41,113 nt of DNA from Candidatus Acidiferrum typicum. GTDB lineage: Bacteria > Acidobacteriota > Terriglobia > Acidiferrales > UBA7541. How positions within the stretch are numbered: position 1 is the first letter of the stretch; each line of letters starts with the position of its first letter. Shown here piece by piece: positions 1 through 7,503 of the stretch. A program made the position numbers and the translations under genes. The stretch is taken from assembly GCA_025463055.1 (NCBI GenBank), contig JAOAPV010000130.1, positions 1 to 41,113 of the forward strand. Reading direction: 5' to 3'. The notes below the pieces were generated by a model. It was not told where the DNA came from and searched no databases. It saw nothing but the letters and a program-made list of their open reading frames with translations.

Positions 1-1200
1 TTGCTGCTGACGCTTGCGGATGGCTTCACAGCGCAGAAGCACATTGACGCCATCGCCGAACACATCCTGAAGTATCCGCGAATCAATCAGGTGCTCGCGC
101 ATGGTGAAAACAAGGTGAGCTTCACGCTGGACAATGGCATACAGGTGGACGTGCGCCTGCTGGACAAGGAGTGCTTTGGCGCTGCTTTGCTTTATTTCAC
201 CGGCTCGCGCGAGCACAACGTCAATTTGCGCGGCCGCGCGAACGATATGGGCTACACGCTGAACGAATACGCTTTGGCGACGCTGAAAGGCGAGCGTCGC
301 GTTGCCGGCCGCACGGAAGAGGAAATTTACGCGAAGCTCAAGCTGGATTTTATTCCGCCGGAAATCCGCGAGAACACGGGAGAGATTGAAGCGGCGGAGC
401 AGCACCGCCTCCCGAACCTGATTCGGCGCGAAGACATTAAAGGCGATCTCCACATGCACACCACCGCCAGCGACGGTAAGTGCTCCATTGAGGAGATGGC
501 GGAAGCGGCGCGGAAATTGGGCCATCAATATATTGCGATTGCTGACCATTCAAAATCCGTGACCATTGCCAACGGTCTGGATGAGAAGCGCATGGCCGCG
601 CACATTAAGAAACTGCGCGCTGCGAACGCGAGCGGCTTGAGCATTCGGGTCCTGGTGGGCGCGGAGGTCGATATTTTGAAGGATGGCGAGCTTGACTACT
701 CCGACGAGCTGCTTGCCCAGTTCGAGGTGGTGGTGTGCTCTGTTCACTCCTACATGAACCTGGACCGCACCGCGATGACGGACCGTATGCTGCGCGCAAT
801 CGAAAATCCCTATACACAGATCATTGGCCACCCCACGGGACGGCTCCTGTTGAGGCGCGAAGCGTTCGATTACGACATGGCCAAAGTGCTCGATGCTGCC
901 GCAAAGCATGGCGTGGCGATGGAATGCAACTCCTACCCGGATCGGCTGGACTTGACCGATGTGCATTTAAGGATGTGCAAGGAGCGCGGGGTCAAAGTGG
1001 TCATCGACACCGACTCCCACAACGTGCCGCACCTCCAGTTCATACGGCATGGTGTGACTATGGCGCGCCGCGGATGGCTGGAAGCAGCCAATGTGATCAA
1101 TACCCTTCCGGTGGACAAATTCCTCTCCGCCCTGCGCCCAAAGCCGGGAAGCGCCGGGACCAAGGAAGCTGTTACCAAGCAAGCGGCCGCCAAGCGCTAG
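1..1200 (+). CDS. polX: DNA polymerase/3'-5' exonuclease PolX, C-terminal part (5' truncated by window edge)
   Basis: Family-X polymerase with a C-terminal PHP phosphoesterase domain, a cytoplasmic DNA-repair enzyme (gap filling plus 3'-5' exonuclease). About 399 residues are visible against roughly 570-580 for the family, so the N-terminal helix-hairpin-helix part and much of the catalytic palm lie outside the window. The frame is open to base 1, so the TTG there is probably not the start. Residues 52-95 (FGAALLYFTGSREHN) match the polymerase C-terminal region. The PHP domain begins near residue 147 with DLHMHTTASDG. Further metal-site motifs are IADHS (180-184), GAEVDIL (220-226), SVHS (247-250), GHPTGR (276-281) and DTDSH (337-341), so the nuclease site looks intact. 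The Lys/Ala-rich tail after residue 380 is probably disordered. Identification is firm; full length cannot be judged. Confidence 0.93.
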   Translation: MLLTLADGFTAQKHIDAIAEHILKYPRINQVLAHGENKVSFTLDNGIQVDVRLLDKECFGAALLYFTGSREHNVNLRGRANDMGYTLNEYALATLKGERRVAGRTEEEIYAKLKLDFIPPEIRENTGEIEAAEQHRLPNLIRREDIKGDLHMHTTASDGKCSIEEMAEAARKLGHQYIAIADHSKSVTIANGLDEKRMAAHIKKLRAANASGLSIRVLVGAEVDILKDGELDYSDELLAQFEVVVCSVHSYMNLDRTAMTDRMLRAIENPYTQIIGHPTGRLLLRREAFDYDMAKVLDAAAKHGVAMECNSYPDRLDLTDVHLRMCKERGVKVVIDTDSHNVPHLQFIRHGVTMARRGWLEAANVINTLPVDKFLSALRPKPGSAGTKEAVTKQAAAKR

Positions 1201-1267
1201 CTACGGAACTTTTGGCCTCGGGCTGTCGTATCTTGTCTCAGAAGCACGGCTTACGGAGGATTCACCC

Positions 1268-2197
1268 ATGAATGTGGTCTCGCATCGCACGCTGACCAGG
1301 GTAGCCATGATCGGGGCGACTTTACTAGGGGCGGCAACGCTGACGACTGCTCGGGCGGAGGAATGGACGAAGTCTTATCCGATTTCGGGCCGAGCGCAGG
1401 TAAGGGTCGATACCAATGACGGCGCCGTTCGCATTGCTACCGGGAGCTCAAAACAGGTTGAGTTCCGCGTGATCTATGAGGGTTACGAGCTGAATAAGAA
1501 CCTGCACATCGATTCGCGCCAGGATGGCGATAGCGTACAGCTCAACGCGCGCGTTACGGGTCACTGGGGTTTCTCTTGGGGTCATGGGCGGCGCGGGCCG
1601 CGCATTGAAGTCAGTATGCCCAAAGATGCGGATCTGCAGATCGACACCGGGGACGGCTCGGTGGAGACGCAGCCTGTAAGTGGCCATGTCAAGATTCACA
1701 CGGGCGACGGATCGGTTCACGTGCAAGCTGTAGATGGGAATGTGGATATTGATACCGGGGACGGCAGCATCACCGTCGAAGGCGCTAAGGGTGACATTCG
1801 GCTGCACACCGGAGACGGACGCATCGAAGCGCGCAACCTCGACGGGCGGGTGGATGCCAACTCTGGGGACGGCCACATCAAGATTGACGGGCGGTTGGAT
1901 GCTTTGAACGTGAAAACGGGCGACGGCAGCATTGATGCGCGCGTTGAGCCTGGCTCCAAGCTAAGTGGCGGCTGGAGCATCCGAACTGGGGACGGCAGCG
2001 TGGACCTGGTGCTACCCGCCGATTTGCAAGCCAACATAGAGGCGAGCACGAACGACGGCCACATTAGCCTGGGGATCCCTGTAACCGTAGAAGGAACCTT
2101 CAGCAATTCGCAGATCCACGGCAAAATGAACGGCGGGGGGCAGGCTTTGACGATTCATACGGGCGACGGGTCCATCCGGCTTAGCAAGTCTTCCTAA
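1268..2197 (+). CDS. Exported DUF4097-type beta-repeat protein
   Basis: A 309-residue secreted or periplasmic protein with an N-terminal signal peptide (hydrophobic stretch about residues 12-28, likely cleavage after TARA). GGAGG at 1256-1260 supports the ATG at 1268. From about residue 115 to the end it carries repeats of roughly 18-20 residues built on the motif TGDGS or TGDGR (for example DTGDGSVE, HTGDGSVH, DTGDGSIT, HTGDGRIE). This is the pattern of the DUF4097/DUF4098 right-handed beta-helix-like family. No catalytic residues are recognisable. Such proteins are common in Acidobacteriota and often lie near anti-sigma factors or envelope genes, but neither is present here. The function is unknown; a surface or envelope structural role is inference only. 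Confidence 0.8.
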   Translation: MNVVSHRTLTRVAMIGATLLGAATLTTARAEEWTKSYPISGRAQVRVDTNDGAVRIATGSSKQVEFRVIYEGYELNKNLHIDSRQDGDSVQLNARVTGHWGFSWGHGRRGPRIEVSMPKDADLQIDTGDGSVETQPVSGHVKIHTGDGSVHVQAVDGNVDIDTGDGSITVEGAKGDIRLHTGDGRIEARNLDGRVDANSGDGHIKIDGRLDALNVKTGDGSIDARVEPGSKLSGGWSIRTGDGSVDLVLPADLQANIEASTNDGHISLGIPVTVEGTFSNSQIHGKMNGGGQALTIHTGDGSIRLSKSS

Positions 2198-2557
2198 CGA
2201 GCGGCTGAAATGCATAGCTCGAATCGGGCCGAAACAGTGAGGTCATGCCAGTACTATTACCATGATACTGTAGCGTGAAAAATTGTCGTCGCCAGACCGA
2301 CACTTATACAATTTCTGCGTACCAAGGGTGTACTACTAGGTCCCTAACCCACTGAAAATACAAGGCAAGCTTTGGCCCCTCGCGTGCCAACCCAAATGGT
2401 GGGAGCCGTTATGATCATATTCGTTCTGACCTTTGCTGTTACCTCACTATTCGCGGTTACTCTCACCGGCTCTATCGCTTCGGCCACGCGGCGCCGTTCC
2501 TAACGCGTCCTTCCCAGCCAGCCCGTTTCGCCGTACTCCACCTGACTAAAAATAGGT
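2198..2557. other. Intergenic region with no firm gene (360 bp)
   Basis: No tRNA-like fold, strong terminator hairpin or recognisable promoter was found between the DUF4097 gene and the next membrane protein gene. The only coding candidate is a 30-codon ORF at 2411-2503, listed separately. Confidence 0.5.
2411..2503 (+). CDS. Possible 30-residue single-span membrane peptide
   Basis: The ATG is preceded by GGTGGGAG, a purine-rich ribosome-binding-like stretch about five bases upstream. The peptide starts MIIFVLTFAVTSLFAVTLTG, a hydrophobic helix of about 20 residues, and ends in a basic tail (ATRRRS), the layout of small inner-membrane proteins with the C-terminus in the cytoplasm. No homologue is recognised. 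An ORF this short can arise by chance, so the call rests only on the ribosome-binding-like site and the hydrophobic-plus-basic pattern. Confidence 0.3.
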   Translation: MIIFVLTFAVTSLFAVTLTGSIASATRRRS

Positions 2558-3406
2558 GTGACTCCGCAGCCCATTTCGGAATCGAATGGGCGTGCGACGA
2601 CAGTCATGGTCAGAGTGGAACATTGCGTACGCCAACTAACTCGCCTTCCCCGTCAGGCCGCCTGGGTTAAAGCTGCGACTTTTTCGATCATTTTCTGTTT
2701 CCTTTTGGGTGGGCCCTCGGTTCTTCGTGCGCAAGATTCTACGCATGACATGCACGCTGGCATGTCCATGCCCGCCAGCAATGCCGTGGTCCCCGACGCA
2801 ACACCAGAAAAACTCCTCGCCGATAAGCATGAAAGTGAGTTCAACCACCATCTGGCAGGATTGCTTGTTCTGGTCGCGGGCCTTTTCCTGTTGGCCGATG
2901 GAAGTATTCGAGAGCGCTGGCTCGTTGGTCGCTATCTATGGCCGCTTTGCTTTCTTCTTTCTGGTGTTTTCATTTTGATTTTCAGTGATACGGAGCTGTG
3001 GCCTTTCGCTTCGCAAAGTTGGTATTTCGGGCTCACTCATCACATGGAAGTTCTGCAGCACAAAACGTTTGCGGTGATGTTGCTTATTGTCAGCGTTATC
3101 GAGCTGCGGCGGGCACGCGGAACTTTGACGGCAAAGTGGTCTGGCTGGGTCTTTCCCGCAGTTGCGCTTACGGGATCCGTTATGCTCCTTTTTCACGATC
3201 ATCGGGGGGGCATGCATGGACCAAATCACATGGAGCTCATGCAGCGAATTCAATCCGAACACTTGAGCTTTGCTGTGACGGGGTTTGGAATTGCGGTATC
3301 GAAAGGCTTGTCGGAAACGCCGATTACATGGCGGCCTTTCTTTCAGCGCCTTTTCCCAACTTTATTGGTTGTTCTCGGTGCGCTCTTATTAGTCTACGTG
3401 GAGTAG
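2558..3406 (+). CDS. Polytopic membrane protein with His/Met-rich exported segment (possible metal handling)
   Basis: A 282-residue protein starting at GTG 2558; an in-frame ATG at 2606 is an alternative. A signal-like hydrophobic stretch (about 40-57) is followed by a His/Met-rich segment (HDMHAGMSM, about 64-72). Around six membrane helices follow, near residues 98-117, 125-145, 170-185, 196-215, 233-250 and 263-281. Between helices are further His/Met-rich loops (HHMEVLQH, HDHRGGMHGPNHMELM). The His/Met clusters facing the exterior and the helix count resemble copper-handling membrane proteins such as CopD/PcoD. I do not recognise a precise family, so metal binding is inference. There is no operon partner: the preceding gene ends 360 bp upstream and the next starts 272 bp downstream. 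Confidence 0.6.
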   Translation: MTPQPISESNGRATTVMVRVEHCVRQLTRLPRQAAWVKAATFSIIFCFLLGGPSVLRAQDSTHDMHAGMSMPASNAVVPDATPEKLLADKHESEFNHHLAGLLVLVAGLFLLADGSIRERWLVGRYLWPLCFLLSGVFILIFSDTELWPFASQSWYFGLTHHMEVLQHKTFAVMLLIVSVIELRRARGTLTAKWSGWVFPAVALTGSVMLLFHDHRGGMHGPNHMELMQRIQSEHLSFAVTGFGIAVSKGLSETPITWRPFFQRLFPTLLVVLGALLLVYVE

Positions 3407-3646
3407 ACCAGAACGCAGAGCTATTGCTAGGCGCTGTCGCTACCTTCGTCGAAAACCTACGCACTAAGAGCGGTTGACGAAGGCGAACAGGTTGCGGCGG
3501 ATCCTCAATCACATTTTTGTACTTTCCCGTCTGCACTTTGCCGATCACTCCCTGACCGCTGACTATGCGCCATTTTCGGGACGCGCATCGCGGAACCGGA
3601 CACTGCTAGCGCAGGCGCCGCCGTAGGCACCCCGGCAATTTATCGG

Positions 3647-3655
3647 TGGTATACT
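3647..3655 (+). promoter_or_regulatory. Candidate extended -10 promoter for the transhydrogenase gene
   Basis: TGGTATACT is a TGn extended -10 with TATACT (5 of 6 to consensus) 23 bp upstream of the ATG at 3679. No good -35 lies 17 bp upstream, as is usual for extended -10 promoters. It overlaps the GTG at 3646, which argues against that codon as the start. Confidence 0.4.
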
Positions 3656-3678
3656 TCCCGCTCGATTTACGTTTCGTC

Positions 3679-5061
3679 ATGGAAAAGTACGATCTCATCG
3701 TTATCGGTTCGGGGCCGGCGGGCCAGCGCGCAGCGATTCAAGCCTCGAAATTCGGGAAGCACGTCGCGCTGGTGGAAAAACTTGAGGTCATTGGCGGCAC
3801 GGCCATCAATACGGGAACAATTCCCAGCAAAACCATTCGCGAAGCGGTGCTGCACCTTTCTGGTTTCTACTATCAAAGCATCTATGGGGTGAATTATCGC
3901 GTGAAGGAACAGATCACCATGGCCGATCTGTCCTTTCGCGCGCAGCACGTGATCAAGACGGAGATCGATGTAATTCGAGCGCAACTCTCGCGCAATGGCA
4001 TCGAGGTTCTAACCGGGGTAGCAAGCTTCACGGACCCAACCCACATTCATGTAGTGAGCTCGAAGAATCAATCGGACTACGAAGCCGCGAACGTTATCAT
4101 CGCCACGGGAACAAAACCTGCGGAATCGTCCTTGGTTCCCTTCAACGGCCGCAACATTATCAACAGCGACCAGATACTGAGCATGCCGGAAGTTCCGAAG
4201 ACGCTGATTGTGGTGGGCGGCGGCGTGATCGGTGTCGAGTACGTGTGCATGTTTGCGACGCTTGGCGTGCGCGTCACACTCATTGAGAAACGTCCGCGAT
4301 TGCTGGAATTTGCCGATTCCGAAATGGTGGAGGCGCTGTGCTATCACCTGCGCGACCGCCGCGTTACGTTGCGCCTTAATGAAGAGGTGGAGAGCGTTGA
4401 GGACACTCCGGACAATGGCGTAGCCGCGGTGCTCAAGAGCAAGAAAAAAGTTTCCGGGGACGCCCTTTTGTATGCGGTGGGGCGGCAGGGCAACGTAGAT
4501 GAATTAAATCTGGCCGCTGCCGGATTGGAAGCGGACTCGCGGGGGCGCATTGCTGTCGATGCGGATTACCGCACCAAGCAGCCGCACATCTTCGCAGTCG
4601 GCGATGTCATCGGCTTCCCGAGCCTCGGCTCCGTCTCGATGGAGCAAGGACGCATTGCCGCAGCCAATGCGTTTGGGATTCCCATTCATTCCAATCGGGC
4701 TAATTATCCATACGGGATTTACACGATCCCTGAGATTTCTTTTATTGGCAAAACCGAAGAGCAGCTTACGGAAGAGGGCGTTGCCTATGAAGTGGGCATC
4801 GCGTTTTTCCGCGAGATCGCGCGCGGACAAATCCGCGGCGATACGACCGGCCGCCTGAAACTGATTTTTCAACCCGAAACTAAAGAGCTGCTTGGCGTGC
4901 ATATCGTGGGAGAAGGCGCTTCGGAGCTGCTCCACATTGGGCAAGCTGTTTTTGCATTCAAAGGGACGGTGGAATATTTTGCTGATGCCGTCTTCAACTA
5001 TCCGACGCTGGCGGAATGCTACAAAGCCGCCGCGTTCAACGGCCTGAACAAGCTGAGGTAA
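3679..5061 (+). CDS. sthA: Soluble pyridine nucleotide transhydrogenase (SthA-type flavoprotein)
   Basis: A 460-residue FAD-dependent pyridine nucleotide-disulfide oxidoreductase of the SthA group, which moves hydride between NADPH and NAD+ in the cytoplasm. The FAD dinucleotide fold is at residues 9-15 (IGSGPAG), the NAD(P) fold at about 178-195 (GGGVIGVEY), the second FAD motif at about 305 (FAVGDV), and the dimerisation domain ends in NYPTLAECYKAAAFNGLNKL. In lipoamide dehydrogenases the redox disulfide lies in GGTCLNxGCIPSK. Here the same segment reads GGTAINTGTIPSK (39-51), so both cysteines are absent and disulfide chemistry is excluded. The ATG at 3679 starts directly before the FAD fold as in the family. 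The ROK kinase gene follows 9 bp downstream, so the two are probably co-transcribed. Confidence 0.88.
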   Translation: MEKYDLIVIGSGPAGQRAAIQASKFGKHVALVEKLEVIGGTAINTGTIPSKTIREAVLHLSGFYYQSIYGVNYRVKEQITMADLSFRAQHVIKTEIDVIRAQLSRNGIEVLTGVASFTDPTHIHVVSSKNQSDYEAANVIIATGTKPAESSLVPFNGRNIINSDQILSMPEVPKTLIVVGGGVIGVEYVCMFATLGVRVTLIEKRPRLLEFADSEMVEALCYHLRDRRVTLRLNEEVESVEDTPDNGVAAVLKSKKKVSGDALLYAVGRQGNVDELNLAAAGLEADSRGRIAVDADYRTKQPHIFAVGDVIGFPSLGSVSMEQGRIAAANAFGIPIHSNRANYPYGIYTIPEISFIGKTEEQLTEEGVAYEVGIAFFREIARGQIRGDTTGRLKLIFQPETKELLGVHIVGEGASELLHIGQAVFAFKGTVEYFADAVFNYPTLAECYKAAAFNGLNKLR

Positions 5062-5070
5062 ACGGCACCA

Positions 5071-5958
5071 ATGCCCAAATCCGTCGGCGTACTTGTCATG
5101 GAACACATCGCGGTTGGCCTGGTGGAGAACAACAAGCTCGCCGGCGCGCTCAGTACGTATCCGGAAAAAGGGACTTCGCTCGACGCGCTGCAATCCATGC
5201 CGGCAGAAAATATTGGTGACTGTATCCGGCAGCAAATTGATGCCGTCGCTAAAGGCGAGAAGATTCATTCCATCGGGCTCGGATTTCCGGGAGTGATTCG
5301 GGACGGGATCATCGAAGACTCTCCCAACCTGCATCAGGTGAAGGGATTCAATTTGCAGGCGGCGCTCTCGGCGCGAGGATTGTCCGCTCCCGTGCGCGTC
5401 TTCAACGATGCCGACGCCATGGCGGCGGGCATTGCCGCCACTCGGGACAAACTGCACAAGCTGATCCGCGTTTGGACGCTCGGCAACGGCGTGGGCTTCG
5501 GCCGCTATCCCTGGAGCGAAGGCGTGTGGGAAGGCGGGCACTCGGTAGTGACGCTCGACCCCAAAGAAAGTCTGTGCGGATGCGGGGGACGCGGGCACCT
5601 GGAGGGAGTCCTGGGCCACCGTTCGATGCGCTTACGATTTCTAGACCTCGAGCCGGAAGAAGTTTTCGAGAATGCCCGGACAGGTGATGCTCGCTGCTCG
5701 GAATTCGTGACCCTCTGCCATCGCGCGCTGGCCGCAGCCACGGCTACGAGCATCCACATGGACGGCCCCGGGCAGTTTTACATCACGGGACGGAATGCGA
5801 AGTTTATCGAGATTGCGCTGCTGGATCGTTTGGTGCACGAGATGGTGAAAATGAGTCCCCTGCAAGGTAGCCGCTTCGAGGTCGTGTCCACTAGCGACGA
5901 GGTCGGCATCATCGGCGCTGCATTAAACGCCGAACGGTCCGCGTCCGCGTCTACGTAG
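5071..5958 (+). CDS. ROK-family sugar kinase-like protein
   Basis: A 295-residue ROK (repressor, ORF, kinase) family protein without an N-terminal helix-turn-helix, so a kinase rather than a repressor. The second half carries the conserved FNDADAMAAG segment (about 112-121) and the zinc motif around 167-178, LCGCGGRGHLEG. The family consensus is CxCGxxGCxE; here the third Cys is His, which may still bind zinc. The N-terminal phosphate-loop segment is less typical: VGVLVMEHIAVGLVENNKL in place of the usual DIGGTK pattern. Substrate specificity is therefore uncertain; glucokinase is plausible, but altered phosphate binding is possible. ATG 5071 has a GAGG site ending in the last codons of sthA, 9 bp between the genes. 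Coupling to sthA suggests a link between sugar phosphorylation and NADPH balance (inference). Confidence 0.75.
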   Translation: MPKSVGVLVMEHIAVGLVENNKLAGALSTYPEKGTSLDALQSMPAENIGDCIRQQIDAVAKGEKIHSIGLGFPGVIRDGIIEDSPNLHQVKGFNLQAALSARGLSAPVRVFNDADAMAAGIAATRDKLHKLIRVWTLGNGVGFGRYPWSEGVWEGGHSVVTLDPKESLCGCGGRGHLEGVLGHRSMRLRFLDLEPEEVFENARTGDARCSEFVTLCHRALAAATATSIHMDGPGQFYITGRNAKFIEIALLDRLVHEMVKMSPLQGSRFEVVSTSDEVGIIGAALNAERSASAST

Positions 5959-6000
5959 TTCCATTAAAGAGCCAGAACGAACGGCGATCGCACACACCAA

Positions 6001-6324
6001 CTACGCCAATTTTTTTAGGAGTTGATCGAGCCGTGCCCGGTCTGCGTAGCCCATGTCGATGAATGCGACGGCCATGCCCTGGCCATCTTTGACGTTTTTG
6101 ACTATGGCGCGAGCGCGCACCTCGCCGCCAGGCACGTCAAATACAATCTTCACCACAGCTCCCACAGGCGCGGGATCAGAAGTCGCGATAAACAATCCAC
6201 CCAGTCCCAGTGTCGCGACACGGGATACGGAACGCCTGCCGCTGTGCTGCCAAGCTACCAACATACCTTTCGGCAGCGCAACGCGCGCGAACCTGCGCTT
6301 TACGGGATGCGAATCGTTCTTCAC
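6001..6324 (-). CDS. PilZ-domain protein, degenerate second motif
   Basis: A 107-residue single-domain PilZ-like protein starting at GTG, with AAGGAT 4-9 bases upstream. The first PilZ motif, RxxxR, is present at residues 10-14 (RRFAR). The second, (D/N)xSxxG, corresponds to TLGLGG near residue 44, where Asp and Ser are both lost. It may therefore bind cyclic di-GMP weakly or not at all and act by protein contacts, as some PilZ proteins do. The rest (VVKIVFDVPGGEVRARAIVKNV, then GMAVAFIDM) matches PilZ beta strands. It is transcribed convergently with the ROK kinase gene, 42 bp apart, and has no partner gene here. Confidence 0.72.
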   Translation of the reverse strand: MKNDSHPVKRRFARVALPKGMLVAWQHSGRRSVSRVATLGLGGLFIATSDPAPVGAVVKIVFDVPGGEVRARAIVKNVKDGQGMAVAFIDMGYADRARLDQLLKKLA

Positions 6325-6526
6325 AGGATCCTTGCTCCGAGATTGTCGATGCTTTCATTCTCGCCGCCGCATGTGCGCCTGACAATCTATCGCGGAGAAT
6401 GGAGCGGCCAATTCAGCAACATCATAATTTCAACAATGCACAAAGTTTTCTCTGGCGCTGTGGTTTCGCGGTGTGCGAAATACAAATCTGATTTAGAATC
6501 CCTCATCCATGGGAGGGTCGGAATAT

Positions 6527-7282
6527 ATGGCGAATCTCGGATCGTGGAAGTGGACTGCCCTTTCGATCGTTCTCTTTGCCGCCGGGCCAGCGGATGGGCA
6601 ATTTCCGGACAAATTTACCAACTTGAAGGTTCTGCCGAAGGACATTTCCAAGCATGAGCTGGAGTCCACCATGCGCGGATTCGCTTTTGCGCTTGGCGTG
6701 CGCTGCGATCATTGCCACGTCGAAAAAAAGGCGCCCGAACACGGTTTGGACTTCGCGTCCGACGATAAGGACGAAAAGAAAACCGCGCGCATCATGTTGC
6801 AAATGGTTGCCGGCATCAACCACGATTACATCAGCAAAGTGCCGAAGGAGACTCCGAACGTCGAGCCAATTCAGGTGCAATGCGTCACTTGCCACCACGG
6901 GCTGACGCACCCGCGGACGCTTACCGCCGTTCTTTCGGAGTCGCTCGAGAAAAATGGGTTGGAGAAGACTCTGGCACTCTATGGCGAACTCCGAAAGAAG
7001 TATTACGGCTCGGGACAATACGACTTTGGCGAGACCTCACTCAATCAGCTAACCGAAGCACTGCTAGCTAAGAAAGAGAACAGCCAAGCACTGGCGATAA
7101 TGGAGCTGAATTTCTCAGCCAATCACCCGGACTCAGCGTGGTCCTATCATGTGCTGGCACAAACACATGAAGCCAACGGGCAGATCGACAAAGCTATAGC
7201 CGACTACCGCAAAGCGCTCGAACTGCATCCTGATGACAGGTGGGCGCAGCAGCAGATCGATTCCCTGTCGAAGACGAAGTGA
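6527..7282 (+). CDS. Exported CxxCH cytochrome-like protein with C-terminal TPR repeats
   Basis: A 251-residue protein with an N-terminal signal-like segment (ALSIVLFAAGPADG, about 10-24). Two heme-binding CxxCH motifs follow, CDHCH near residue 60 and CVTCH near 119. This part matches the family often named c-type cytochrome or photosynthetic reaction centre cytochrome c subunit in Acidobacteriota, which does not imply photosynthesis. The C-terminal third (about 160-251) contains tetratricopeptide-like repeats (AIADYRKALELHPDDRWAQQ). ATG 6527 was chosen over ATG 6509 because GGGAGGGTCGG lies just upstream of it. A periplasmic electron-transfer or protein-docking role is inference; it is an isolated gene. 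Confidence 0.8.
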   Translation: MANLGSWKWTALSIVLFAAGPADGQFPDKFTNLKVLPKDISKHELESTMRGFAFALGVRCDHCHVEKKAPEHGLDFASDDKDEKKTARIMLQMVAGINHDYISKVPKETPNVEPIQVQCVTCHHGLTHPRTLTAVLSESLEKNGLEKTLALYGELRKKYYGSGQYDFGETSLNQLTEALLAKKENSQALAIMELNFSANHPDSAWSYHVLAQTHEANGQIDKAIADYRKALELHPDDRWAQQQIDSLSKTK

Positions 7283-7503
7283 GCGTAATCACTGCGATTA
7301 TAGTAGTCACTTAATATCGTAATGACGAATTAACTTGACTGAGCTCGCGCGGAGGCGTACAAACCTTGCAAACTCGCCTTTGCTACCGACGAGTTGGCGA
7401 CCACGGTAGCGCTTTCCCGCTGACGAACGTTTTGCCATGCCAAGCCATAGCAGACTTTTTCAGCCCGTAACAACGCTGCCTCCATCACTTCAGGAGGACA
7501 CAA

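Noticed and set aside
1640-2180. Regularly spaced GGGGACGGC-like repeats suggesting a CRISPR array or minisatellite
   Set aside because: They encode the TGDGS repeats of the DUF4097-type protein, with period and variation set by the protein.
4504-5619. 371-codon open frame on the - strand across sthA and the ROK gene
   Set aside because: It is antisense to two genes with intact family motifs and has no domain or ribosome-binding site of its own.
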